Below, one piece after another: positions 1 to 5,137 of a stretch of 6,615 bases of DNA (position 1 is its first letter; each line of letters begins with the position of its first letter). The stretch comes from an uncultured Erythrobacter sp. GTDB taxonomy: Bacteria > Pseudomonadota > Alphaproteobacteria > Sphingomonadales > Sphingomonadaceae. The notes under the pieces were generated by a model that was not told the origin of the DNA, ran no database searches, and saw only the letters and a list, made by a program, of their open reading frames with translations. The DNA lies in NCBI GenBank assembly GCA_947258465.1, contig CAMYIQ010000134.1, forward strand, positions 1-6,615. Direction: 5' to 3'. The position numbers and the translations under genes are program-made.

Positions 1-109
1 GCTGCTGCATCCGGGCGTAATACGGATCGAGAAAAGCGGCAGAGCGATAGTTTACGATGCCCGGATAAAGGGTGAGGTTCAGCCGGACGAGATCGTATAG
101 CCGCTTCAT
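1..109 (-). CDS. Unrecognised protein, N-terminal 36 residues only (runs off the left edge)
   Basis: An ATG on the minus strand at 109-107 opens a frame that stays open for 36 codons to the window edge. It starts Met-Lys-Arg-Leu-Tyr-Asp-Leu-Val-Arg-Leu-Asn and ends with Tyr-Tyr-Ala-Arg-Met-Gln-Gln. The start lies 6 nt after the stop of the ATP-grasp gene, so the two are almost certainly co-transcribed and perhaps translationally coupled. The only Shine-Dalgarno-like bases are a GGA inside the last codons of the upstream gene. I do not recognise a family from this fragment. It has no clear signal peptide or membrane segment, and the composition (basic N-terminus, several Tyr and Leu) looks like a folded cytoplasmic protein. 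The function may be linked to the ligase upstream, but that is inference from spacing alone. Confidence 0.6.
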   Translation of the reverse strand, partial: MKRLYDLVRLNLTLYPGIVNYRSAAFLDPYYARMQQ

Positions 110-115
110 TGATCG

Positions 116-1138
116 TTAGTTTCCGACTGAAACGAGCCCCTCGCGCCGCCAGCTTTCCGCCAGCAGAGTTTCCAGCAGATCGGCGTGGCTGAAGCCGGCA
201 TGCGATGCCGCCTTGGCCATGACCTTCTCCGACCACAGGTTGCAGTTCAGATTGATCTCGATGAAATTGATGTCCCCGGTCTTGAGGTCGAGGCGGAACT
301 CGATCCGGCCGTAGTCGAAGGGCACGAATTCGCGCGCGACCTTCTTTGCCATCGCTTCGATCTTGGGGGCGAGTTCGGGATCATCGAAGCGCTTGAGAGC
401 GGCTTTCTCGGCGTTTTGCACGAGGTCGCGCTTCTCGTAATAGGTCCATAGACGCTGCGTATCGTCGCGCTGGTACCACAGCATGGGCAGGGCGATCGGT
501 TCGTCGTCGATGGTGATGAAGGCGCACTGGACGTCATAGCCGTCGAGATAGGGCTCTACGATGGCGTCATGCCCTTCGGTGTGGATGTGCCACACCGCAT
601 TGGCGACTTCGGTCCAGTCGTGGGCGTCGGTAATCCCCCAGCTCGCCGAAGACGCATTGGGCTTGACGACCCATCTTCCTGCATCCTTGGCCGGAAGGGT
701 CTGTTCGAGAACGGGTGCACCACGGCGATAGCAGAACCACGGGGCAGTGGGTACACCGGCATGGTCGCAGACCAGTTTGGAGACCGATTTATCGTCCCCC
801 ATACCACGCAGAAAGGGCATGGCGCCCAGATAGGGGATGGCGTGTCTGTTGCACAGGATCGGTATCAGCATCTCGCTGTTTACGAAGCCGCCGCGATTGA
901 GCAGCGGAAAAACGAAATCGACGTCCGGTTTTTCGAAGAGCACTTCATACTGGTTGGCGAACTGGAGATTGAGGCCCAGATCTTCCAGCGTCGTGCGTAC
1001 TTCGTGGTGGTAGATTGCGTGATTGCCGTCTTCGGGGTGCATCCCGCCGCCGAACAGGGCGTGCTTGGCCATGAACAGCGTGCGGATGCGCTGCTTGGCT
1101 TCTTCGGGAATGCGCAAAGGTTCGATGCGAGTGTTCAT
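116..1138 (-). CDS. ATP-grasp ligase resembling D-alanine--D-alanine ligase, substrate unknown
   Basis: 340 aa. ATP-grasp enzymes activate a carboxylate as an acyl phosphate and join it to an amine or thiol. The pattern follows D-Ala-D-Ala ligases. Gly-Asp-Asp-Lys-Ser-Val-Ser-Lys near residues 114-121 sits where Ddl has its Asp-Lys-x-x-x-Lys segment. Val-Val-Lys-Pro at 157-160 with a Ser-rich Gly loop to 169 matches the nucleotide-binding loop. Ile-Val-Glu-Pro-Tyr at 193-197 is the adenine-side strand. Arg-Ile-Glu (278-280) and Glu-Ile-Asn (294-296) supply the metal ligands. Length is close to Ddl (about 300-360). The Asn-Leu-Asn-Cys-Asn-Leu-Trp-Ser stretch at 296-303 differs from the usual Asn-Thr-x-Pro-Gly of true Ddl, so a different acceptor is likely. 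The start ATG at 1138 follows a weak GGA. The open frame extends upstream to 1552, but that part is the shadow of the divergent methyltransferase. It leads a short operon with the gene at 1-109. Confidence 0.8.
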   Translation of the reverse strand: MNTRIEPLRIPEEAKQRIRTLFMAKHALFGGGMHPEDGNHAIYHHEVRTTLEDLGLNLQFANQYEVLFEKPDVDFVFPLLNRGGFVNSEMLIPILCNRHAIPYLGAMPFLRGMGDDKSVSKLVCDHAGVPTAPWFCYRRGAPVLEQTLPAKDAGRWVVKPNASSASWGITDAHDWTEVANAVWHIHTEGHDAIVEPYLDGYDVQCAFITIDDEPIALPMLWYQRDDTQRLWTYYEKRDLVQNAEKAALKRFDDPELAPKIEAMAKKVAREFVPFDYGRIEFRLDLKTGDINFIEINLNCNLWSEKVMAKAASHAGFSHADLLETLLAESWRREGLVSVGN

Positions 1139-1282
1139 GTAGATCCGTTGGTAGTGGTTTTGGCGCGCCTTTAGTCGCACGGTCCCGGCTCCACCAGAAC
1201 TTTGTAGCGGACAAGTTAGCGCTTGCCGTGCGCGCAAATGTCGATAGCGTCGGATTGTCGCGCAATCGGAGGGACTTGCTCG
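1139..1282. promoter_or_regulatory. Divergent intergenic region between the ATP-grasp ligase and the methyltransferase
   Basis: These 144 bp separate two divergent starts, so both promoters should lie here or just inside the neighbouring genes. I could not find a pair of -35 and -10 boxes with normal spacing on either strand. A small inverted repeat with 5-bp arms (gattg at 1253-1257, caatc at 1263-1267) lies just before the methyltransferase ribosome binding site. The function as a promoter region is inferred from the gene arrangement only. Confidence 0.4.
1268..1273 (+). promoter_or_regulatory. Ribosome binding site deciding the methyltransferase start
   Basis: GGAGGG at 1268-1273 is a strong Shine-Dalgarno sequence and lies 9 nt before GTG at 1283. 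This supports GTG 1283 over the in-frame ATG at 1238 and TTG at 1223 (both upstream of the site) and over ATG 1316, which has no good site in front of it. Confidence 0.6.
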
Positions 1283-1912
1283 GTGGGCTTGAGAAGATGG
1301 TACGATCGCCACGTGATGCCCCGCCTCGTGACGGCCGCTTGCGGGCAGGAGGGGATCGAGAAACGCCGCCGTGAAGTGATTCCGCTGGCCCGGGGAAGGG
1401 TCTTCGAAATCGGCTGTGGCGGCGGGTTCAACCAGGCGCTTTACGACAGCGACAAGGTGACCAGCTTCGCTGGGATCGATCCGCATGCGAAGCTGCTTGA
1501 CGGTGCGCGCGCAAGGGCTCTGGCGAAGGGCTGGGAAACCGACATTCGCCACGGGGTGGGCGAAGATATCCCGTTCGCCGATGGGTCGTTCGACACGGTT
1601 GTCTGTACCTATACGCTATGTTCGGTCGACGATCCCGCGCGTGTGCTCTCGGAAATTCGCCGAATTCTCGCACCGAGCGGGCAATTGCTGTTCCTCGAGC
1701 ACGGGCGAGCCCCCGATGCCGCCGTGGCGCGGTGGCAGGAACGCATAGAGCCGGTGTGGAGCCCACTGGCCGGGGGATGCCACCTCAGCAGGCCGATCGG
1801 CGCGTCGCTGCGCGGTGCGGGATTCGCGGTGGAGCCGCTGGGCCAGGCCTATCTCAAAAAAGCCCCCAAGATCATGGGCTGGATGGAATGGGGCGCGGCA
1901 CGTAAGGCGTGA
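1283..1912 (+). CDS. Class I SAM-dependent methyltransferase, METTL7/TMT1-like
   Basis: 209 aa from GTG 1283. The fold is a single Rossmann-type Methyltransf_11 domain. Motif I Val-Phe-Glu-Ile-Gly-Cys-Gly-Gly-Gly is at 40-48, the acidic residue for the SAM ribose is Asp66, Gly-Glu-Asp-Ile-Pro-Phe is at 93-98, motif IV Phe-Asp-Thr-Val-Val is at 103-107, and Leu-Phe-Leu-Glu-His is at 136-140. The C-terminal part has Trp-Gln at 151-152, Glu-Pro-Val-Trp at 156-159 and Gly-Gly-Cys-His-Leu-Ser-Arg at 164-170. From memory this pattern is shared with the METTL7/TMT1 group, whose animal members methylate thiols, and with bacterial relatives usually annotated only as methyltransferases. The residues Trp-Tyr-Asp-Arg-His before Met12 are typical of the family N-terminus, so a start at ATG 1316 would be too short. 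It is monocistronic: divergent from the ligase and convergent with rne. The substrate is unknown. Confidence 0.82.
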   Translation: MGLRRWYDRHVMPRLVTAACGQEGIEKRRREVIPLARGRVFEIGCGGGFNQALYDSDKVTSFAGIDPHAKLLDGARARALAKGWETDIRHGVGEDIPFADGSFDTVVCTYTLCSVDDPARVLSEIRRILAPSGQLLFLEHGRAPDAAVARWQERIEPVWSPLAGGCHLSRPIGASLRGAGFAVEPLGQAYLKKAPKIMGWMEWGAARKA

Positions 1913-1944
1913 GGGTTGGCGGACACCACGTCCGCCAACCCTCA
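1910..1944. terminator. Perfect 15-bp hairpin between convergent genes, probable bidirectional terminator
   Basis: Arms 1910-1924 and 1930-1944 are exact reverse complements over 15 bp, with a 5-nt loop (accac). The methyltransferase stop TGA at 1910-1912 forms the base of the left arm, and the rne stop lies 7 nt beyond the right arm. A hairpin of this strength between converging genes fits transcription termination in both directions. No clear T-run follows on either strand, so it is not a textbook intrinsic terminator. It may rely on Rho or act mainly as a 3'-end stabiliser. Confidence 0.75.
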
Positions 1945-1951
1945 GACCGAC

Positions 1952-4696
1952 CTATTCGTCGCCGAAGGTACGCTGCCACCACCCGCGCTTGGGTTTGGCA
2001 GGTTTGCTCGGTTCGGGGCTTTCCTCGGCCACCGGCTCCGCCATTGCCGCGTCCGGCTGGGGCGCCGGTTCGGGCGCAGGTGTCGGTTCCGGCGCCGGTT
2101 CGGCTGACTTTTCCGCCGGAGCTTCGGCTACGGGCTTCTTCTTGCGCGGTGCACGCTTCTTCGGCGCAGGCTTGGCTTCGTCCTCGCCCTTTGCCTCGTC
2201 CGTAGCTTCCGTTACGCTTTCCGGTTCTGCCTCAACCTTCTTTTTGCGCGGTGCGCGCTTTTTCGGTTTCGGCTTCTCGGTTTCTTCGCCCTCGGCGCTG
2301 GCGGCCTCGTCAGCTTTGGCCTTGGACGCAGTATCCGCCTTTTTCTTGCGCGGTGCGCGCTTCTTGGGCTTGGGCTTCTCCTCTGCCGCGTCTTCCTCGG
2401 CTGCGGCTTCCGCAGTTTCCGGCGAATCTTCCGGACCGGCAACCACCGCCATATCCTCGACGACCGCTTCGGAAACCTCTTCGAGCTTCTCGGTGTCCTG
2501 CGATGTTATTTCGTCCGAGCTTTTGCCCCGTCCGCGTCCACCCCTGCGGCGGCCCCCACGGCGACGGCGCTTCTTGGGCTTGTCGTCGCCGCTTTCCTCA
2601 TCATCGCCATCGTCGCCTTCCATGTCGTCGGCGAGATCGTCGGCATCGTCCTGATCGCCTTCATCGTCCCGCTGGCGGCTCTTGTTGCGACCCCGGCCAC
2701 CGCGACGGCGCCGACGCTTCTTGCGCGGACGGTCGTCGTCGCCGTCATCCTCGTCGGTTTCGTCGAAGACATCGTCCTCGTCCTCTTCATCGACGATGGG
2801 TTCGAACCTGGGCGCATCCTTCGGCTTGGGGCCATGGCTCGAAACGGTCATCTTCGCGCCTTCGTCCTCGCCTTCGGGGACGACCTCGACAGTGACGCGA
2901 TAGCGTTGTTCGATCTCCATCAGATCGGCGCGTTTCTCGTTGAGGAGGTAAACCGCCGCTTCGGTGCTAGCGGCGAGGCGGATAGTCGAACCCTTGCCCT
3001 TGGCCGCTTCGTCCTCGATCAGGCGCAGCGCCGAAAGACCCGCGCTTGACGCGGTGCGCACGAGGCCGGTGCCGTCGCAATGCGGGCAGTCGCGAGTGGT
3101 CGCTTCGAGTACGCCGGTGCGCAGGCGCTGACGGCTCATTTCCATCAGGCCGAAGCTCGAGATGCGGCCGACCTGAATGCGCGCGCGATCGTGCTTGAGC
3201 GCTTCCTTCATCGCCTTCTCGACCTTGCGGGTGTTGGAGTGATGCTCCTGATCGATGAAGTCGATGACGATGAGGCCGGCCATGTCGCGCAGGCGCAGTT
3301 GGCGGGCGATTTCGCGCGCGGCTTCGAGATTGGTGTGCAGCGCGGTCTGCTCGATATTGTGCTCCTTGGTGGAGCGGCCCGAGTTGATATCGATCGACAC
3401 CAGCGCTTCGGTCGGATTGATGACCAGATAGCCGCCCGATTTGAGCTGAACCACCGGATCGTACATCGCCTTGAGCTGATCTTCCGCACCGTAGCGCTGG
3501 AACAGCGGCACGGGGTCCGAATACTGTTTCACGCGCCGGGCGTGGCTCGGCATCAGCAGCTTCATGAACTGCTTGGCCGATTTATAGCCATCCTCGCCCT
3601 CGACGATGACTTCCTCGATCTCGCGATTGTAGATGTCGCGAATGGCCCGCTTGATCAGGTCGCTGTCCGAGTGGATCAAGGCGGGTGCGGAGGATGAGAG
3701 GGTCCGTTCGCGAATTTCGTCCCACAGCCGGGCGAGATAATCGAAGTCGCGCTTGATTTCGGTCTTGGTGCGGCTGAGGCCGGCGGTGCGCACGATCAAG
3801 CCCATGGTGCGCGGAAGGCTGAGGGCGGAGACGACCTGCTTGAGCCGTTTGCGGTCCGAAGCGCTCGAAATCTTGCGCGAAATGCCGCCGCCATGGCTGC
3901 TGTTCGGCATCAGGACCGTATAGCGGCCCGCAAGGCTGAGATAGGTCGTCAGCGCGGCGCCCTTGTTCCCGCGCTCTTCCTTGACGACCTGCACGAGCAG
4001 GACCTGGCGGCGCTGGATGACATCCTGGATCTTGTAGCGGCGACGCAGCGCCATGCGCTTGGCGCGCGCTTCGTCCACTTCCTTGGCTCGCGCGCGACCC
4101 TTGCCCTGCCGGCGATTGCGTCCGCGACGACCCCGGCCACGCCCTTTGGACCGACCATCGTCTTCGTCGACGCCGTCGTCTTCATCCGAATCTTCATCGT
4201 CCGAATCGTCGTCGTCGTCCTCGCGGTCGAGATGACCTTCTTCGATGGTAGCGACGTCGTCCTTATCGGAGGTGTCGACTTCCTCCAGCCCGTCTTCAGC
4301 CAGATCTTCGGCCAGCGCTTCGGAGCTTTCGTCATCGGCGTCGTATTCTTCGCCCGGCATTTCGCCGCGCTGCTCTTCCTCGTCGCGCAGGCGCTGCTCT
4401 TCCTCGGCAGCCTCGGCCTCCGCAGCCAGCAAGGCTTCGCGATCTTCCTTGGGAATCTGATAATAGTCGGGGTGGATTTCGCTGAAGGCGAGGAAACCGT
4501 GGCGATTACCGCCGAAATCGACGAAAGCGGCTTGCAGCGAGGGTTCGACCCGCGTGACTTTCGCCAGATAGATATTGCCTTTTATCTGCTTGTGATCGGC
4601 AGATTCGAAATCGAACTCTTCAATCCGATTGCCTTTGAGTACCGCCACCCGGGTTTCTTCCTGGTGGCGCGCATCGATAAGCATGCGCGTTGCCAT
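1952..4696 (-). CDS. rne: Ribonuclease E, core endoribonuclease of the RNA degradosome
   Basis: 914 aa. RNase E cleaves single-stranded AU-rich RNA, starts mRNA decay, matures rRNA and tRNA precursors, and scaffolds the degradosome. Domains: N-terminal RNase H-like strand; S1 domain split into 40-80 and 218-263 by an acidic insertion; 5'-sensor and DNase I-like catalytic region to about 530; zinc-link Cys-Pro-His-Cys at 537-540 followed by Asp-Gly-Thr-Gly; then small domain. Catalytic metal ligands are Asp436 (Ser-Ile-Asp-Ile-Asn-Ser) and Asp479 (Val-Ile-Asp-Phe-Ile-Asp). Residues 630-914 look disordered, with Asp/Glu-rich blocks alternating with Arg-Gly-rich blocks (656-672, 706-725), then three Lys/Arg/Pro repeats. 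Gly-Trp-Trp at 905-907 matches the motif that docks PNPase in Caulobacter. The start ATG at 4696 has GGAG 8 nt upstream. The gene is monocistronic, ending just before the hairpin at 1910-1944. It could be called RNase E/G, but its length and C-terminal region favour RNase E. Confidence 0.97.
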   Translation of the reverse strand: MATRMLIDARHQEETRVAVLKGNRIEEFDFESADHKQIKGNIYLAKVTRVEPSLQAAFVDFGGNRHGFLAFSEIHPDYYQIPKEDREALLAAEAEAAEEEQRLRDEEEQRGEMPGEEYDADDESSEALAEDLAEDGLEEVDTSDKDDVATIEEGHLDREDDDDDSDDEDSDEDDGVDEDDGRSKGRGRGRRGRNRRQGKGRARAKEVDEARAKRMALRRRYKIQDVIQRRQVLLVQVVKEERGNKGAALTTYLSLAGRYTVLMPNSSHGGGISRKISSASDRKRLKQVVSALSLPRTMGLIVRTAGLSRTKTEIKRDFDYLARLWDEIRERTLSSSAPALIHSDSDLIKRAIRDIYNREIEEVIVEGEDGYKSAKQFMKLLMPSHARRVKQYSDPVPLFQRYGAEDQLKAMYDPVVQLKSGGYLVINPTEALVSIDINSGRSTKEHNIEQTALHTNLEAAREIARQLRLRDMAGLIVIDFIDQEHHSNTRKVEKAMKEALKHDRARIQVGRISSFGLMEMSRQRLRTGVLEATTRDCPHCDGTGLVRTASSAGLSALRLIEDEAAKGKGSTIRLAASTEAAVYLLNEKRADLMEIEQRYRVTVEVVPEGEDEGAKMTVSSHGPKPKDAPRFEPIVDEEDEDDVFDETDEDDGDDDRPRKKRRRRRGGRGRNKSRQRDDEGDQDDADDLADDMEGDDGDDEESGDDKPKKRRRRGGRRRGGRGRGKSSDEITSQDTEKLEEVSEAVVEDMAVVAGPEDSPETAEAAAEEDAAEEKPKPKKRAPRKKKADTASKAKADEAASAEGEETEKPKPKKRAPRKKKVEAEPESVTEATDEAKGEDEAKPAPKKRAPRKKKPVAEAPAEKSAEPAPEPTPAPEPAPQPDAAMAEPVAEESPEPSKPAKPKRGWWQRTFGDE
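1976..1984 (-). other. Gly-Trp-Trp motif near the RNase E C-terminus, likely PNPase docking site
   Basis: Codons 905-907 of rne encode Gly-Trp-Trp within Lys-Pro-Lys-Arg-Gly-Trp-Trp-Gln-Arg. In Caulobacter crescentus a C-terminal RNase E peptide with Gly-Trp-Trp binds polynucleotide phosphorylase. The match in position and flanking basic residues makes the same role likely here. This is inference from the motif; PNPase itself is not in the window. Confidence 0.65.
2135..2377 (-). repeat. Three basic repeats in the RNase E tail with an exact 102-bp period
   Basis: The motif Lys-Pro-Lys-Pro-Lys-Lys-Arg-Ala-Pro-Arg-Lys-Lys-Lys occurs at residues 774-786 and 808-820, and with one change (Lys4 of the motif, hence Lys-Pro-Ala-Pro) at 842-854. 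On DNA these are 2339-2377, 2237-2275 and 2135-2173, each 102 bp (34 codons) apart. The spacers are acidic and Ala-rich and differ in sequence. The exact spacing points to tandem duplication of a 34-codon unit followed by divergence of the linkers. The blocks probably act as RNA-binding or charge-patterned linear motifs. Confidence 0.85.
4046..4456 (-). other. Acidic then Arg-Gly-rich insertion inside the RNase E S1 domain
   Basis: Residues about 81-217 of RNase E interrupt the S1 fold compared with the E. coli protein, where the two S1 halves are joined by a much shorter stretch. Residues 94-181 are dominated by Glu and Asp, including a run of Asp at 160-164, and residues 182-205 are rich in Arg, Gly and Lys. 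At the DNA level this gives tcg/tcc-type triplet runs around 4195-4225. Similar acidic S1 insertions are known in alphaproteobacterial RNase E proteins. The boundaries are my estimate by eye. Confidence 0.75.
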
Positions 4697-4704
4697 TGAT
4701 ATTT

Positions 4705-4708
4705 CTCC
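4705..4708 (-). promoter_or_regulatory. Ribosome binding site of rne
   Basis: On the minus strand GGAG (4708-4705) precedes the ATG at 4696 by 8 nt, which fixes the start. The next residues, Ala-Thr-Arg-Met-Leu-Ile-Asp-Ala, match the usual beginning of alphaproteobacterial RNase E. Confidence 0.75.
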
Positions 4709-4710
4709 AG

Positions 4711-4746
4711 CCGCGTCGGGGCAGGGCGAACCCTGCGTCTGCGCGG
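4711..4746 (-). other. Two-part hairpin in the rne leader, just upstream of the ribosome binding site
   Basis: The inner stem has 6-bp perfect arms at 4721-4726 and 4731-4736, with a loop that reads UUCG in the rne transcript. An outer 5-bp stem (ccgcg at 4711-4715, cgcgg at 4742-4746) closes around a 5x5 internal loop. It ends 2 nt before the GGAG site, so folding could affect ribosome access. A regulatory role is inference. Confidence 0.45.
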
Positions 4747-4799
4747 CGCATCATGTTGGAAATTCCGCGGCCCTGTCTGGGCATCGCGGTGTTTGCTAA

Positions 4800-4830
4800 C
4801 CGGCCGTGTTCGCTCTGTGCGAAAGGCCGG
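4800..4830. other. Strong GC-rich hairpin in the rne leader
   Basis: The outer arms ccggcc (4800-4805) and ggccgg (4825-4830) pair over 6 bp, and the inner arms ttcgc (4809-4813) and gcgaa (4819-4823) pair over 5 bp. A 3x1 internal loop separates them and the terminal loop is 5 nt. All pairs are Watson-Crick, so it can form on either strand. It lies about 105 nt upstream of the rne start, within its likely leader. Confidence 0.5.
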
Positions 4831-4884
4831 GTATTCGTGACTGCGGGAGTAGCCCTGCGCATGTTGGGCGCTGTCCGGCCCGAC

Positions 4885-4916
4885 ACGGCGGCATAGGCGG
4901 GAGCCTGTGCTGCTGT
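4885..4916 (+). other. Long hairpin favoured on the plus strand
   Basis: Arms 4885-4898 and 4903-4916 form 14 uninterrupted pairs around a GGGA loop. Three of the pairs are G-U wobbles, which hold in a plus-strand RNA but become A-C mismatches in the opposite strand. This bias hints at a plus-strand transcript (a long amidase leader or a small RNA), but no promoter is evident. Confidence 0.4.
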
Positions 4917-4964
4917 CGTCGGGGAAAAACGGGCCATGTCCGGCATCAACCTGTATTGTCTTGG

Positions 4965-4990
4965 GTCGTGGCGGCTCTTGCCGCTATGAC
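4965..4990 (+). other. 11-bp hairpin with a UCUU loop, favoured on the plus strand
   Basis: Arms 4965-4975 and 4980-4990 pair over 11 bp with two G-U wobbles, and the loop is tctt. As in the repeat at 4885-4916, the wobbles favour a plus-strand RNA. It could instead be a double-stranded operator, since it overlaps the weak promoter candidate at 4961-4990. Confidence 0.4.
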
Positions 4991-4992
4991 CT

Positions 4993-5010
4993 GAAAAAGA
5001 ACGGTTTTTC
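4993..5010. other. A/T inverted repeat beside the 11-bp hairpin
   Basis: gaaaaa (4993-4998) and tttttc (5005-5010) are exact reverse complements around a 6-nt spacer. It is the most AT-rich spot of the intergenic region. It could be a protein-binding site or an AT-rich promoter element. The T-run is too far from the GC-rich stem at 4965-4990 to make a standard terminator. Confidence 0.35.
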
Positions 5011-5125
5011 GCGGTGACCCTCTTCGTCGCGGAACATTCGCGCCGATCGGAGGCATCGGAAAACCGGTACGATGTCGCTAGCACCGTGGGTTTCGCACGG
5101 CAACCATATTGCGTGATTGGATAAC

Positions 5126-5129
5126 AAGG
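5126..5129 (+). promoter_or_regulatory. Ribosome binding site supporting the amidase start at 5138
   Basis: AAGG at 5126-5129 lies 8 nt before ATG 5138. The in-frame TTG at 5117 has no such site, and ATG 5147 would be 17 nt away. Confidence 0.5.
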
Positions 5130-5137
5130 CCATAACC

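Larger units (their letters stand above)
4697..5137. promoter_or_regulatory. Divergent rne/amidase intergenic region with many inverted repeats
   Basis: These 441 bp hold no convincing gene: the frames that cross it lack family features and mostly extend into neighbouring genes in antisense. It must carry the rne promoter and 5' leader on the minus strand and the amidase promoter on the plus strand. Hairpin-forming repeats lie at 4711-4746, 4800-4830, 4885-4916, 4965-4990 and 4993-5010 and are listed separately. A weak plus-strand promoter candidate is TTGGGT at 4961-4966 with TATGAC at 4985-4990, 18 nt apart; it overlaps an inverted repeat. I see no convincing minus-strand promoter. The long leader agrees with rne genes elsewhere, whose 5' UTR mediates autoregulation in E. 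coli, but no homology to that leader is visible. Confidence 0.5.

Noticed and set aside
1162..1169. 8-bp palindrome ggcgcgcc in the divergent region
   Set aside because: Simple GC palindromes are common at this base composition, and no second copy or flanking site suggests an operator.
1139..1552. Upstream extension of the ATP-grasp gene (138 extra codons)
   Set aside because: The extension overlaps the methyltransferase on the opposite strand, has shadow-like composition, and the Ddl-like fold needs no such N-terminus.
1815..2654. A 279-codon plus-strand frame rich in Ser, Ala and Phe
   Set aside because: The repeats are the reverse reading of the Lys/Arg/Pro blocks of RNase E, and the frame runs through the terminator hairpin.
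4183..4225. tcg/tcc triplet runs resembling a microsatellite
   Set aside because: They encode the Asp/Ser/Glu run of the RNase E insertion and are imperfect, so they are explained by protein composition.
3893..4699. A 268-codon open frame on the plus strand with hydrophobic stretches
   Set aside because: It is the antisense of the RNase E N-terminal half. The hydrophobic Val/Ile/Phe runs are complements of Asp/Glu codons, not real membrane segments.
5117..5137. TTG start for the amidase, seven residues longer
   Set aside because: No ribosome binding site precedes it, and ATG 5138 has AAGG at 8 nt and gives a normal signal peptide.
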